From an uncultured Collinsella sp. (GTDB lineage: Bacteria > Actinomycetota > Coriobacteriia > Coriobacteriales > Coriobacteriaceae): 61,935 bases of DNA. Where the stretch lies: the NCBI GenBank assembly GCA_958437935.1, contig CAUBPS010000015.1, positions 1 to 61,935 of the forward strand, read 5' to 3'. Made by a program: the position numbers and the translations under genes. The first letter of the stretch is position 1; every line of letters begins with the position of its first letter. Below the pieces are notes generated by a model. It was not told where the DNA came from. It saw only the letters and a list, made by a program, of their open reading frames with translations, and searched no databases. This document shows positions 9,706-17,860 of this stretch, one piece after another.

Positions 9706-10572
9706 TCAATAGATAGTCATTGAAGCTCTCACTGCCGGCGTTCTGTAGTCCCGTATTTCATTTCGCGTGTCAATTACAAGGTTCTCGAGTCTCGTAATTC
9801 CTTTAGGCTTATTGGTTGCAAAAGAAATTGAATGGCCAGACCACCAGGCACCGTGTATTAAATAGGCAACTGGTATTGTGTAGGCAATGTCTCTAATATC
9901 GCCAATATCTAAATGAACATCATCTAGCGACAGTATCGTTGACTGTGCATCAGGCCGAAAAACTCCGTCTTTATCAGGCCTCGCGAATATATTCTCTTTG
10001 TTTGGAATTGTTTCGCAGAAAATAATCCTAAATTCATTTTGCCAAGAATACGAGGCCTCCTTTGAATACATAGGAATTAAGTTCTTAGTAGTGCCCAGGT
10101 AATAGTAGCTAACCTTATCGACCAGAAGCAGGCAGTGGTCTTCGCCATACTTTTTAATTAGTGCAGTGACGATTCTGTCGACAAACTGATCCAAATTCGC
10201 AATTACAACCGCCGTGTCTCCAAATTGTGCAACCTTCTCGTTTGCGCGCTCCCATTTCTTGCTTTTGAGATGATATTGGAGCGCCATAGTCGAATAACAC
10301 TTCATATATTTCGTCTCGAAATCATCAATTAAGGTTATGTCGCCGTACTCCCATTTCTCATTGCGAATAGCTCCTTCGTTGCAATCGCCTCGGAATGAGT
10401 TATCTACGGATGGGTCGTTTTGCCTGTTTTTAAGCCAGTCCCAACCCCCGAAAGCATTCAGAGGCCTTGCGTATACGTCACCGTCAAGAAGCATTTCTGC
10501 ATACTTGGCATCAGTGACTTTAACTACCGTAAAAGGCTGTTCGAAAGGTCGAATTGGAATCAATCTTCTCAA
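9706..10572 (-). CDS. Uncharacterised protein, vaguely DUF2971-like
   Basis: 288 residues. The start is TTG with AAAGGAT about 8 bases upstream on the minus strand. The order of features (a residue-type LLDGDVYARPLNAF segment, FRGDCNEG near residue 62, MKCYSTMAL near 90, FGDTAVVIANL near 118, then VSYYYLG and a WQNEFRIIF strand) resembles the DUF2971-type fold family of small proteins found in phage and defence neighbourhoods, but I cannot assign it firmly. It is convergent with the YobI-like gene and precedes, in transcription direction, no partner; the HEPN-like gene upstream on the same strand may share its transcript. Confidence 0.55.
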   Translation of the reverse strand: MRRLIPIRPFEQPFTVVKVTDAKYAEMLLDGDVYARPLNAFGGWDWLKNRQNDPSVDNSFRGDCNEGAIRNEKWEYGDITLIDDFETKYMKCYSTMALQYHLKSKKWERANEKVAQFGDTAVVIANLDQFVDRIVTALIKKYGEDHCLLLVDKVSYYYLGTTKNLIPMYSKEASYSWQNEFRIIFCETIPNKENIFARPDKDGVFRPDAQSTILSLDDVHLDIGDIRDIAYTIPVAYLIHGAWWSGHSISFATNKPKGITRLENLVIDTRNEIRDYRTPAVRASMTIY

Positions 10573-10748
10573 GGATACAATCCTTTCCGCAGTTTTAATC
10601 TAAACGAATTAGCTTGTTCCAACACCGTTCATAAACGAAAAGAATCGTAAGCAAACCAACGTGATTAACAGCTCTTTCCTAATGTCAGGACCTTAGTGGT
10701 TCAAGCTTGTTCGACTCTGAGTATATTTCTTGTAAGCAACCTCGCATT

Positions 10749-11987
10749 TTAGCCGACGCTTTCAAAAGGTGCGGTTCCGTACTGCATAACCTTCCAACTA
10801 CCTGTTTCCCATTCTGCTGCCGGTTGATTGTTGTCATCAAATCTGGCAGCGCGTATCTTTGCGTCCCAGCTCTGCCCATTTGATTGAAACCGGATGGTGG
10901 CAACGGCAATTGCAGCGGCGGGTCTCACAATGGATAGAATTTCAAACATCGAAATGGGGTACCCCGCATACGTTTCCCGTGCCTCTCCCGCCATGGCTCC
11001 CTTGCTTTTATTAGTAAAGTTCGGAAGAAAATCAGCGAGCCTTCCGTAGTTTCCATTTTTCCAAGCCGTGCAGTAAGCGGCATACGAATCGAGTACTTCT
11101 CGATCTGGTTCACTGGGATTCTCTAAACTAACTTCGTGCTCCTCCCATCTATCCAGCAGCGCCATGTTCCTCTTAGTTTCGTTATGCATTGATTTAGCTC
11201 TTCTTATTGCATCAATTAAACTCGGCTCGTCCTTCTCCGAAGCAACATCCTTTTCCTTTGATTTTTTCCAATCAGCAATCGCAAACAACATGCACCAAGC
11301 TTTAGAAGCGATGATGTCGTTATCAAAATCGGTCGCCATTCCATGCATAAGCGCATGACGCTGAACCTCATAAAGCGGGGTATCGATTCTTTTACGAGCT
11401 GTTTTTGTAAAAATCCGTTGGACCGAAGGCAATCCAGCAAACACTGTTGCGACGCAGTCTTCGTTGACCAGCTCTTCAGGCTTTAAAGCGTGAAGAGCTG
11501 TTCTGTTAGCTTTATCGGCGTCATTTACAAAACCATCCACAACCGTTACGACTACAAGAGTCGAGCTATAATAGCGACCTTCTCTATAGTCTTTTTCAGC
11601 TTTTCTTAAAAGGGAAAGGCGTGGTCGCATGTCAGGAAAGCTGTTTAGCCGATTGATCTGCATTTCGAGAACGCCAGGCTCTTTAAGATATGCAATTAAT
11701 GCCTTTTCGACTTTATCGGCGTTCTCTTTTTCCAGTATTTCTTTCACTCGGTCTAAATTAAGGGCATCGCTGAATACCCAATTGCGATTCCCTAGAATTG
11801 AATAGAACTGCTCGACTATCTTCAGCGTCCCATTGAGCTCCTCTTCTATCTTCTTGGCATCTTGTTTTGTTTCTTTATTACCAAGTAGAGAGCTAACAAT
11901 AGAAAGGCCCCTTATCTGCTTTCTCAATTCAATAACTGAAGGCATATTTTCAACTTGATTGCGTATAGTCGGTTCTATCTCGTTCAT
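10749..11987 (-). CDS. HEPN-like protein with C-terminal NTF2/SnoaL-like domain
   Basis: About 412 residues from the ATG at 11987 (an ATG at 12017 is also in frame but has AAGGA too close to it). The N-terminal third is helical and charged. Around residue 210 the motif RHALMH fits the R-x4-H signature of HEPN RNases, followed by a helix typical of these domains (KAWCMLFAIADW). The last about 110 residues, with YCTAWKNGNYGRLADFL and later WETGSWKV, look like an NTF2/SnoaL-type barrel. HEPN proteins are frequent abortive-infection effectors; here function is inferred from motif and neighbourhood. Low GC, minus strand, apparently own promoter. Confidence 0.55.
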   Translation of the reverse strand: MNEIEPTIRNQVENMPSVIELRKQIRGLSIVSSLLGNKETKQDAKKIEEELNGTLKIVEQFYSILGNRNWVFSDALNLDRVKEILEKENADKVEKALIAYLKEPGVLEMQINRLNSFPDMRPRLSLLRKAEKDYREGRYYSSTLVVVTVVDGFVNDADKANRTALHALKPEELVNEDCVATVFAGLPSVQRIFTKTARKRIDTPLYEVQRHALMHGMATDFDNDIIASKAWCMLFAIADWKKSKEKDVASEKDEPSLIDAIRRAKSMHNETKRNMALLDRWEEHEVSLENPSEPDREVLDSYAAYCTAWKNGNYGRLADFLPNFTNKSKGAMAGEARETYAGYPISMFEILSIVRPAAAIAVATIRFQSNGQSWDAKIRAARFDDNNQPAAEWETGSWKVMQYGTAPFESVG

Positions 11988-12196
11988 GGCCGGTCCTAAC
12001 TCCTGAATGGGTAGCATTCCTTAGGCTAATGTATTGAAATTACCCAACTAATTGTCGGGCAGTCCTCCTTTCACCGACTGGCAAAACGATTTACACCTAA
12101 TTTTGGGGTTCGTTTACAGCTAATTCGTTCGCCACTCGCCTGATCTCGCTACACTAATAACTGCTGCTACCAGGTAGTTTTCTGGCGCAGTTTCCA

Positions 12197-13312
12197 ATGG
12201 CTCTTGCGAAGATCGGAGCGGTTATGTTTGCCACCGCGTTCCACACTAGCCGACACTACATCCTGTTTACTGCCATGGCCTGCCTATGCGTTTTGCTGGG
12301 CGGGCCTTCTTATGCCGCGGGCGCGGACAGCCTGTTCATTGCGGGCGCCACGTACTACGAGCCGGGCGTGTCGGGCCCCGGTTGGGCTTGGACCGATGCC
12401 GACCACCTGGAGCTTAACGGCTACACGGGCGAGGCCATCGGCGCCGACGACAACCTGGTGGTGACGCTGACCGGGCAGAACACTGTTGTCGAGACGAGCG
12501 CGCCCGATGTGGACATCTCGCGTTGCGGCATGGAGGTGTGGGGCGATCTGACACTCCGCGGCAACGGGTCGCTGGTGGCCACGGGCTCGCAGTGCGGGAT
12601 CTACGTTTCGGGGACGCTCGCGGTGGACGGCTGCAAGGTTGACGCGCGGGCCGACGGCGCCGGCATCGCGGATGCGCGGGTGGCCGGCGTGATCGCGGAC
12701 GGTCTTGCCGTTCGCGGCGGTGGGCGCGTTGTCGCCGTGGGCGCGGGCTCCGGGGCGGGCTTGCGCGCCTATGGCGTGTGTCTGCTGGGCGGGGCTGCTG
12801 GCGGTGGCGCGGCCGGGCAGCTTACCGTCGATGCGTCCTGGCTGGATGCGTCGGGCGCCGACGGCGGCGTCGCATGCTTGGGTGGGTCGCTTGCATCCGC
12901 GCGCTTTGTGGCGCCTGCGGGCGGGGCCTTTGGCGCGGACGGCGTGGTGGATGCTGACGGGTCCGTGGCAGCGCATGTGACGATCGAGCCCGTGGATGCC
13001 ACGGCGTCGGCGGGGGAGACCGGTGGGCCCGATGTGCCGGGGGATGGTCCGTCCGCCCCTGGCGCCGACCCCGCTACCGGCGAGCCCGCTGCGGGTCCGT
13101 CGGCTGGTCTCGAGCTGAATCCTGCGGTCGCGACTAAGACAGTGACCACGACCACAGTGACCAACACCACGGCCGCCAAGGCCTCTAGGCCCAAGGCTGC
13201 CACCGCGACCCCCTCGTCATTCCCCAAAACCGGGGACGGCGACTGGTTTGCTGTAATCCTAACGCCTCTCCTGCTCGGCACAACACTTCTTAGCACAGCA
13301 CAATTTTGCTAA
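12197..13312 (+). CDS. Secreted, sortase-anchored surface protein with carbohydrate-binding-type repeats
   Basis: 371 residues. A signal peptide is visible at residues about 18-41 (hydrophobic core then PSYAAGA). The middle is rich in Gly/Ala/Val with short repetitive strands of the kind seen in beta-helix or DUF4353 (Cthe_2159) carbohydrate-binding proteins. Then follow a Pro/Gly/Ala linker, a Thr/Val-rich stretch, and a C-terminal sorting signal FPKTG, a hydrophobic helix and a short tail. The FPKTG variant departs from LPXTG. GC is far above the AT-rich genes on both sides. A near-identical sorting-signal remnant lies at 15828-15956. Confidence 0.65.
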   Translation: MALAKIGAVMFATAFHTSRHYILFTAMACLCVLLGGPSYAAGADSLFIAGATYYEPGVSGPGWAWTDADHLELNGYTGEAIGADDNLVVTLTGQNTVVETSAPDVDISRCGMEVWGDLTLRGNGSLVATGSQCGIYVSGTLAVDGCKVDARADGAGIADARVAGVIADGLAVRGGGRVVAVGAGSGAGLRAYGVCLLGGAAGGGAAGQLTVDASWLDASGADGGVACLGGSLASARFVAPAGGAFGADGVVDADGSVAAHVTIEPVDATASAGETGGPDVPGDGPSAPGADPATGEPAAGPSAGLELNPAVATKTVTTTTVTNTTAAKASRPKAATATPSSFPKTGDGDWFAVILTPLLLGTTLLSTAQFC

Positions 13313-13688
13313 AACCCCTGCCTTCAAGAAGCGCCTGACCCTAATCATTAGCTCATTTGTATGCCGTTTGATATCGTGATTCGCGCCACACTCGAGTCGA
13401 GGCATTGCTTGTTAGGCTTTTCATCGTGGCGGCGCGCCCTTTTCGTGTTTTTTCTTTGGTCGGAAAAGCACGCTGCGCAAGGCGCATTGCCACTCTTCAG
13501 TCTCTTTTACGAGCCGTCAGCCTGCTTAATTACGTTAAAGCCTAATTCACTCCAATCTATTATCGATATATGGGCAATTTCATTAAGTTGTATGCAATTT
13601 AATTTGATGATATTGCATCTAATCTGCAATTAAGAGATTTAAAACTGTTCTATATGATAATTTATTTGGAAAGAAGTAGGGAGGAATA
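13313..13688 (+). promoter_or_regulatory. Promoter region of the ATPase-HEPN pair with a small palindrome
   Basis: No gene supported; a 90-codon ORF at 13361 has no start signal. The last 80 bases turn AT-rich and contain the inverted repeat ATTGCA-N7-TGCAAT (13612-13630), with a further TGCAATT half-site just upstream at 13593, and TATGATAAT-like sequence near 13655. A strong ribosome-binding site (AGGGAGGA) precedes the ATPase ATG. The palindrome is a candidate operator for autoregulation of the cassette. Confidence 0.4.
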
Positions 13689-14933
13689 ATGTTACTTGAA
13701 TTTTCCTGTATCAATCATAAGTCTATCAAAGACAAAATTGTGTTCTCGTTGCTTCCAGGTAATGACGACTCCCATATAGAAAACCTGATTGACGTAAATG
13801 GTCGCTCGGTTCTGCGCTCTGCTGTTATCTACGGTGCAAATGGTTCTGGAAAAAGTAGTTTTATTACTGCAGTGGATTTTATGAGAATGCTTGTTCTAAA
13901 CAGCATCACCCATCAGCCCGGAACCGGAATAAGGCAAGATGCGCACAAGCTGTCGTCGCCCGACGATCCAACGAGTTATTCTATCCAATTCATTGCCGAC
14001 GGCATGCGTTTTGCATATGGATTCTCGCTTGAAAAGACGCTCGTTTCAGAAGAGTATCTCTACTATTTCCCCAACGGCCGTCAAGCAATGATTTTTGAAC
14101 GTGATGCCGAAAACTTCAAGACCGGTAGTAAGTTTAAAAAATCCGCCTTTTCAACCTGCAGCGACGTATTAAAGCCCAACAGGCTTCTGCTATCATGCGC
14201 GGCAAACTTTTGTTCCATTCAGGAGATCGATACTGCATACAAATTTTTTATCGATGGACTCGTTGTCTACAATGACCCCGATAATTGGCTTCGCTATTCG
14301 CTGTACAAGATGAATGAGAATACATCCATAAAATCGTCTGTAGTTTCTTTTTTGCAAGAATTAGGAGTCGGAGTCAGAGATATTCGAGTATCCATCGAGA
14401 AGGGCTCCTTCGATCCCTCCGCTCTTCCTCCCTTCTTGTCGGACGAATTTAAAAACGCTCTTATGAGTAAGAGCGTTGACGCTATTCAGGCGTTCATGGT
14501 TTATGACAGTTTTCAAACGGACTTATTAAATGAGGAGTCGACTGGCATTAGAAAACTGGTTGGCATGCTATGTCCCCTCCTTGACATTATGGAAAGTGGC
14601 AAGGTTCTCATTTTCGATGAAATTGAAACGAGCCTACATGAGTCTTTGATCTACGAATTGGTCAAGCTGTTTTCAAGTCCATCGATTAATCGTTCGGCGC
14701 AATTAATATTCACGACGCATGACACCAGCCTTCTTAGTCTTGATCTATTCAGGCGGGATCAGATTTGGTTTACAGAAATGAAGGGCGAGAACCGCTCGAC
14801 CGATATGTATTCTCTAGCTGAGATCAAAAATGTTCGAAAGGCAGAAAACTACGGCAGGGGATATATCACTGGAAAATACGGGGCAATACCTATGCTGAAT
14901 CTTGATTTCGCTTCTCTTGTCGGACGTCTTTAG
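13689..14933 (+). CDS. AAA15-type ATPase (AbiLi/RloA-like), defence-associated
   Basis: 414 residues. The N-terminus is the typical LLEFSCINHKSIKD opening of SMC/OLD-like AAA15 ATPases. Walker A GANGSGKSS is at about residues 49-57, Walker B LIFDEIETSLH near 306-316, and the switch histidine segment FTTHDTSLL near 340. Proteins of this group act as ATP-driven sensors in abortive infection and pair with a separate effector. Eleven bases downstream is a HEPN-domain gene, so ATPase plus HEPN RNase is the likely two-component unit. AT-rich relative to both flanks, consistent with horizontal gain. Confidence 0.8.
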   Translation: MLLEFSCINHKSIKDKIVFSLLPGNDDSHIENLIDVNGRSVLRSAVIYGANGSGKSSFITAVDFMRMLVLNSITHQPGTGIRQDAHKLSSPDDPTSYSIQFIADGMRFAYGFSLEKTLVSEEYLYYFPNGRQAMIFERDAENFKTGSKFKKSAFSTCSDVLKPNRLLLSCAANFCSIQEIDTAYKFFIDGLVVYNDPDNWLRYSLYKMNENTSIKSSVVSFLQELGVGVRDIRVSIEKGSFDPSALPPFLSDEFKNALMSKSVDAIQAFMVYDSFQTDLLNEESTGIRKLVGMLCPLLDIMESGKVLIFDEIETSLHESLIYELVKLFSSPSINRSAQLIFTTHDTSLLSLDLFRRDQIWFTEMKGENRSTDMYSLAEIKNVRKAENYGRGYITGKYGAIPMLNLDFASLVGRL

Positions 14934-14944
14934 CTGGTGGCAAC

Positions 14945-15646
14945 ATGGACAAACGAGACCTATCGCTCTCAAGTCGAGCAGAAAACACGAGAGAACAAAG
15001 AGCTTCACTCAAGCCACTCCACTTCACGCTTCAGGAGATTAAAAACCGCTTCGATTTGGACATCTCTGTTGTAGATAAGAACATTGAATCTGCTGTTCGA
15101 TTAATAGATGGTGGCCAATGCGCCGAAGGCGAGATGGTGTTAAGGGCGCAAATTGCGTTCTCCGAAGGGATTATGGATTTCTACATCCACGAATTAAGCA
15201 AGTATTGTTTACACCAGATGTTTACCGGAGATTGGAACAAAACTCCCAAATATGGTTCGCTAAAAATTCCAATGAGCAAAGTGGAACGGGCGTTGTTACT
15301 TTCGCCAAAAGATGATTGGTTCTTTGAACATGTAAATGAAGAGTACTCAAGTTGTGTCTTTTTGGGATGCGAGCCAATGAAAGATCAGCTAAATTTAATC
15401 GGCGTTCCTTTTACTGAAACTATAAAGGAAGCCTTCCCAGATTTGGAGCTAAGGGAGGCTAGGGGATTAATCAACAGGCAGTTTGCTCGTAGAAACAGAA
15501 TTGTTCATCAGAACGATAGGGATCATGCCACCGCGGGGCAAGCATCTATTAGTCCTGCTTTTGCACGCGAATACGTTGATAACATTAAGCAGCTTGTATC
15601 GGCAATGCATTCCGTCGCTCTCAGGAATGATCAAGCGAACGATTAG
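14945..15646 (+). CDS. HEPN-domain (RiboL-PSP-type) protein, likely effector of the ATPase-HEPN pair
   Basis: 233 residues. The HEPN signature R-x4-H is present as RNRIVH at about residues 183-188, inside a long C-terminal helix context (FARRNRIVHQND), as in RiboL-PSP-HEPN proteins, which are metal-independent RNases or their inactive relatives. The N-terminal half is helical (VLRAQIAFSEGIMDFYIHELSKY). It lies 11 bases after the AAA15 ATPase with only a weak ribosome-binding site, implying coupled expression. Cleavage of RNA on phage infection is inferred from family knowledge; the target is unknown. Confidence 0.7.
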   Translation: MDKRDLSLSSRAENTREQRASLKPLHFTLQEIKNRFDLDISVVDKNIESAVRLIDGGQCAEGEMVLRAQIAFSEGIMDFYIHELSKYCLHQMFTGDWNKTPKYGSLKIPMSKVERALLLSPKDDWFFEHVNEEYSSCVFLGCEPMKDQLNLIGVPFTETIKEAFPDLELREARGLINRQFARRNRIVHQNDRDHATAGQASISPAFAREYVDNIKQLVSAMHSVALRNDQAND

Positions 15647-15827
15647 TTCTGACACCGCGAAATGGCACTACCAATATCACTCTTGGGCTCCGGGGCCGGC
15701 TTGGGTCCCGGTGCCCAAGTTGTTGCTAGCGATAATTCTCGTGAGACCGCCGCGCATTTATTCCTCCTGTTGCCACAGACCGTAGTGCGTGCGAATTGAT
15801 ATCATTTTTTTAATCTTGTTAGAAACT

Positions 15828-15956
15828 TTCCCCAAAACCGGAGACAGCAAGTGGATCGCGGTATCTATGACATTATTTCTGCTTGGCACGGCGCTCCTCA
15901 ACACCGCGCATAGCCCCAAAACGCCCGCTTTTCGGAAATGCGGGGAAAATCGATAA
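15828..15956 (+). pseudogene. Relic of a sortase-substrate C-terminus
   Basis: This frame reads FPKTGDSKWIAV, a hydrophobic helix, then a short tail to TAA. It matches, in the same order, the last 30 codons of the surface protein at 12197-13312 (FPKTGDGDWFAV and LLLGT...L.TA). No start, signal peptide or upstream coding sequence remains. The ATPase-HEPN cassette sits between the intact sorting signal and this remnant, so a former second sortase substrate was probably replaced or deleted. Confidence 0.6.
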
Positions 15957-15959
15957 CCG

Positions 15960-16192
15960 CCGAGCACAGCCCGATTTTTAGCAACAAAACCGCAGGTCGC
16001 GGAAACTCAGAAGCGGGGTCTGGTCGGCAGATCCCGGCTTTACCCCGCACTTCCGAACTCCCAAAACGGAAGTATGCGGCAAATTCCGGAACCTCGGACC
16101 ACACCGCCCTTTTCGAGCAAAGAAACCGCAGGTAGAGGCGTTGACGTATCCCTGCGTGGTCGACAAGTTAATAATTTGCCGCATACTTTCGG
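15960..16192. repeat. Degenerate repeat cluster with an inverted pair
   Basis: Non-coding. An inverted pair is seen: GAAGTATGCGGCAAATT at 16069-16085 and its near-exact complement at 16173-16190. A second motif is repeated directly: GCAACAAAACCGCAGGT near 15980 and GCAAAGAAACCGCAGGT near 16118. The mixture of short direct and inverted copies suggests a decayed mobile or REP-type element rather than a gene. Confidence 0.4.
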
Positions 16193-16260
16193 ATTCGACT
16201 GGTCTTAGACGCCGGAATGAACTCTGAATCGGTTCCATCCGCCCTCTTGATCTTTCAATA

Positions 16261-16311
16261 CAGGTATCGCTCTAACGATAGTATGCTAGACTATCGTTAG
16301 AGCGATACCTG
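16261..16311. promoter_or_regulatory. Perfect 22-bp inverted repeat, probable operator of the DUF3990 operon
   Basis: Two perfect 22-base arms (CAGGTATCGC TCTAACGATA plus GT, and its complement) are separated by 7 bases (ATGCTAG). The right arm ends 13 bases before the ATG of the DUF3990 gene, running straight into the ribosome-binding site AGGAGG. An inverted repeat of this length and perfection directly before a gene pair that encodes an HTH protein is the expected form of a toxin-antitoxin autoregulatory operator. It could equally fold in mRNA, but no T-run follows, so it is not a terminator. Confidence 0.7.
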
Positions 16312-16324
16312 TTAGGAGGCTCAC

Positions 16325-16993
16325 ATGGAACTGTGGCATGGTTCTCAGAAAATCATTGAGACTCCCCAGCTTGGCCTGGGGAAAGTCCATAACGACTATG
16401 GACAGGGATTCTATTGCACAGAGAGCCTCGACCTCGCAAGGGAATGGGCATGCTCGCGTGATGCCGATGGCTTTGCGAATCGCTATGAACTCGATATGGC
16501 CGATCTCAAGGTATTCGACCTGCTATCGCCGCAATATTCAGTTCTGCATTGGATTGCGTTGCTTGTAGAGCATCGTTCTTTTCGCAAGGACACCGCTATT
16601 GCCGTGGGTGCGTGCGAATATCTCCACGATCATTTTCTACCTGACACGAGCGCTTACGACGTGATAAGGGGATGGCGTGCGGACGACTCGTACTTTAGCT
16701 ATGCCAGAGCTTTTGTGAACAATACGATTACCGTCGATCGGCTTGGTCAATCTATGAGGCTCGGCAAATTGGGAGAGCAGATTGTGCTCAAAAGCGAGCG
16801 CGCGTTTAAGAGTATTCGTTTTGCTGGATTTAAACGTGCGCCGCAAGCTTTGTATGTTCCATTGGCCAAGGAGCGAGATGAAGTGGCAAGGGCACAGTAT
16901 CGGGCGCTACTTGCCGAGAGTCCGTTTGAGGGAATTCGTATCGTCGATATCATTCGAGAGGGGATGACGGGCGATGACCCACGCCTACAGTGA
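16325..16993 (+). CDS. DUF3990 protein, predicted ADP-ribosyltransferase-like toxin
   Basis: 222 residues. Opening motif LWHGS, then a segment with DYGQGFYCTE near residue 25-34, AREWAC, and later KLGEQIVLKSERAF near residue 143-156. These are the DUF3990 landmarks, a family placed in the ART-like fold and often found as toxin beside an HTH or DUF3791 antitoxin. The ribosome-binding site AGGAGG lies 6 bases before ATG. The following HTH gene overlaps by 20 bases. Target and activity are unknown; toxicity is inferred from genetic arrangement. Confidence 0.7.
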   Translation: MELWHGSQKIIETPQLGLGKVHNDYGQGFYCTESLDLAREWACSRDADGFANRYELDMADLKVFDLLSPQYSVLHWIALLVEHRSFRKDTAIAVGACEYLHDHFLPDTSAYDVIRGWRADDSYFSYARAFVNNTITVDRLGQSMRLGKLGEQIVLKSERAFKSIRFAGFKRAPQALYVPLAKERDEVARAQYRALLAESPFEGIRIVDIIREGMTGDDPRLQ

Positions 16994-17663
16994 GATGTAT
17001 CTCGACGATGCCATGAGAACGCTGGGCGAGGCGGTCGATTTTGCCCTCTGTGACCAAGGGCTGACTCCAGCCGAGTTGACGGCGATCCTGTCGAACGCTT
17101 TTGAGATGAAACAGTTTGAGCGCGGTATACCTCGCGTCGTCTGCGGCATGGCGGGCGACGAGCTCGCGCGCGATATTATCGCACATGCGGGACTGACCTC
17201 CGTCGAATGCAGGGAGACCTATCCGTTCGACCGTTCGCCTCAGTATTGGGCGGGCTGGGTTTTGGCCTATGCGCAATGGATGTGCAGCCTGGGCTTTAAC
17301 GAGCTACTCGAAGTCGCTCCGCTCGATTGGATCATCGGCTCGTACCATCCGCTCCACGAGGCCTCCGAAGACAAATTCGCCCAGATTGTCATTGATAAAT
17401 GGAACGATGCCCAGGCAGACAAAAAGGGCCTCAAAGCGGCACGAAAGGCGGCCGGCCTAACGCAAAAACAGCTCGCCGCCCAATCGGGGGTTAAACTTCG
17501 CGCCATACAACTCTACGAGCAGAACCAGCTCGACCTACGCCGCGCCTCGGTCTCCTCGGCACTGGCGCTCGCAAACACGCTCGACTGCTGTATTGAAGAC
17601 CTCGTCTGGCAACCGATCGTTCTGGAGTACGACTCGCAGTCTTTTCCATCTACGAAGCTATAA
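16974..17663 (+). CDS. HTH-domain antitoxin-like regulator
   Basis: 229 residues in two parts. The N-terminal about 145 residues are a novel helical region, with WVLAYAQWMCSLGFNELLE and a preceding FDRSPQYW, commonly seen in proteins paired with DUF3990. The C-terminal about 60 residues form an XRE-type helix-turn-helix (AARKAAGLTQKQLAAQSGV, then RAIQLYEQ). The likely roles are neutralising the DUF3990 protein and binding the 22-bp palindrome upstream. The gene starts inside its partner, as in many TA pairs. Confidence 0.7.
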   Translation: MTHAYSEMYLDDAMRTLGEAVDFALCDQGLTPAELTAILSNAFEMKQFERGIPRVVCGMAGDELARDIIAHAGLTSVECRETYPFDRSPQYWAGWVLAYAQWMCSLGFNELLEVAPLDWIIGSYHPLHEASEDKFAQIVIDKWNDAQADKKGLKAARKAAGLTQKQLAAQSGVKLRAIQLYEQNQLDLRRASVSSALALANTLDCCIEDLVWQPIVLEYDSQSFPSTKL

Positions 17664-17674
17664 AGGAGACGCAC

Positions 17675-17860
17675 ATGCTTTGGAGTCATGTTCAGCCAGA
17701 TGACGGCACTGGTCGCGCCACTCAAGAAGATTACTCAGTAGCACACGAGGCAAATTCAACATTACCGATTTCGCTCGACGGCATTATGTCGATCGACCAT
17801 GCAGTTGAGTTAACCATCGCTGCCATGCCCAACGCGCTCAGACTCTTGGAGAACTCATGA
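17675..17860 (+). CDS. Small protein upstream of Fic, candidate antitoxin
   Basis: 61 residues. It starts 11 bases after the HTH gene with AAAGGAG upstream, and its TGA overlaps the ATG of the Fic gene (ATGA). It is acidic and polar, ending in an AMPNALRLLENS helix. No family recognised. Position and size are those of antitoxins that bind and inhibit Doc/Fic proteins, but the Fic-inhibitory (S/T)xxxE(G/N) motif is not obvious. Confidence 0.55.
   Translation: MLWSHVQPDDGTGRATQEDYSVAHEANSTLPISLDGIMSIDHAVELTIAAMPNALRLLENS

Noticed and set aside
13361..13633. 90-codon ORF before the AAA15 gene
   Set aside because: No ribosome-binding site, no family resemblance, and it runs into the promoter region.
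15960..16260. CRISPR array in the repeat-rich segment
   Set aside because: Motifs are few, unevenly spaced and partly inverted; no regular repeat-spacer pattern and no cas genes.
16261..16311. Rho-independent terminator for the ATPase-HEPN pair
   Set aside because: The hairpin is long and perfect, but it lacks a T-run and lies 600 bases from the HEPN stop, directly before the next operon.
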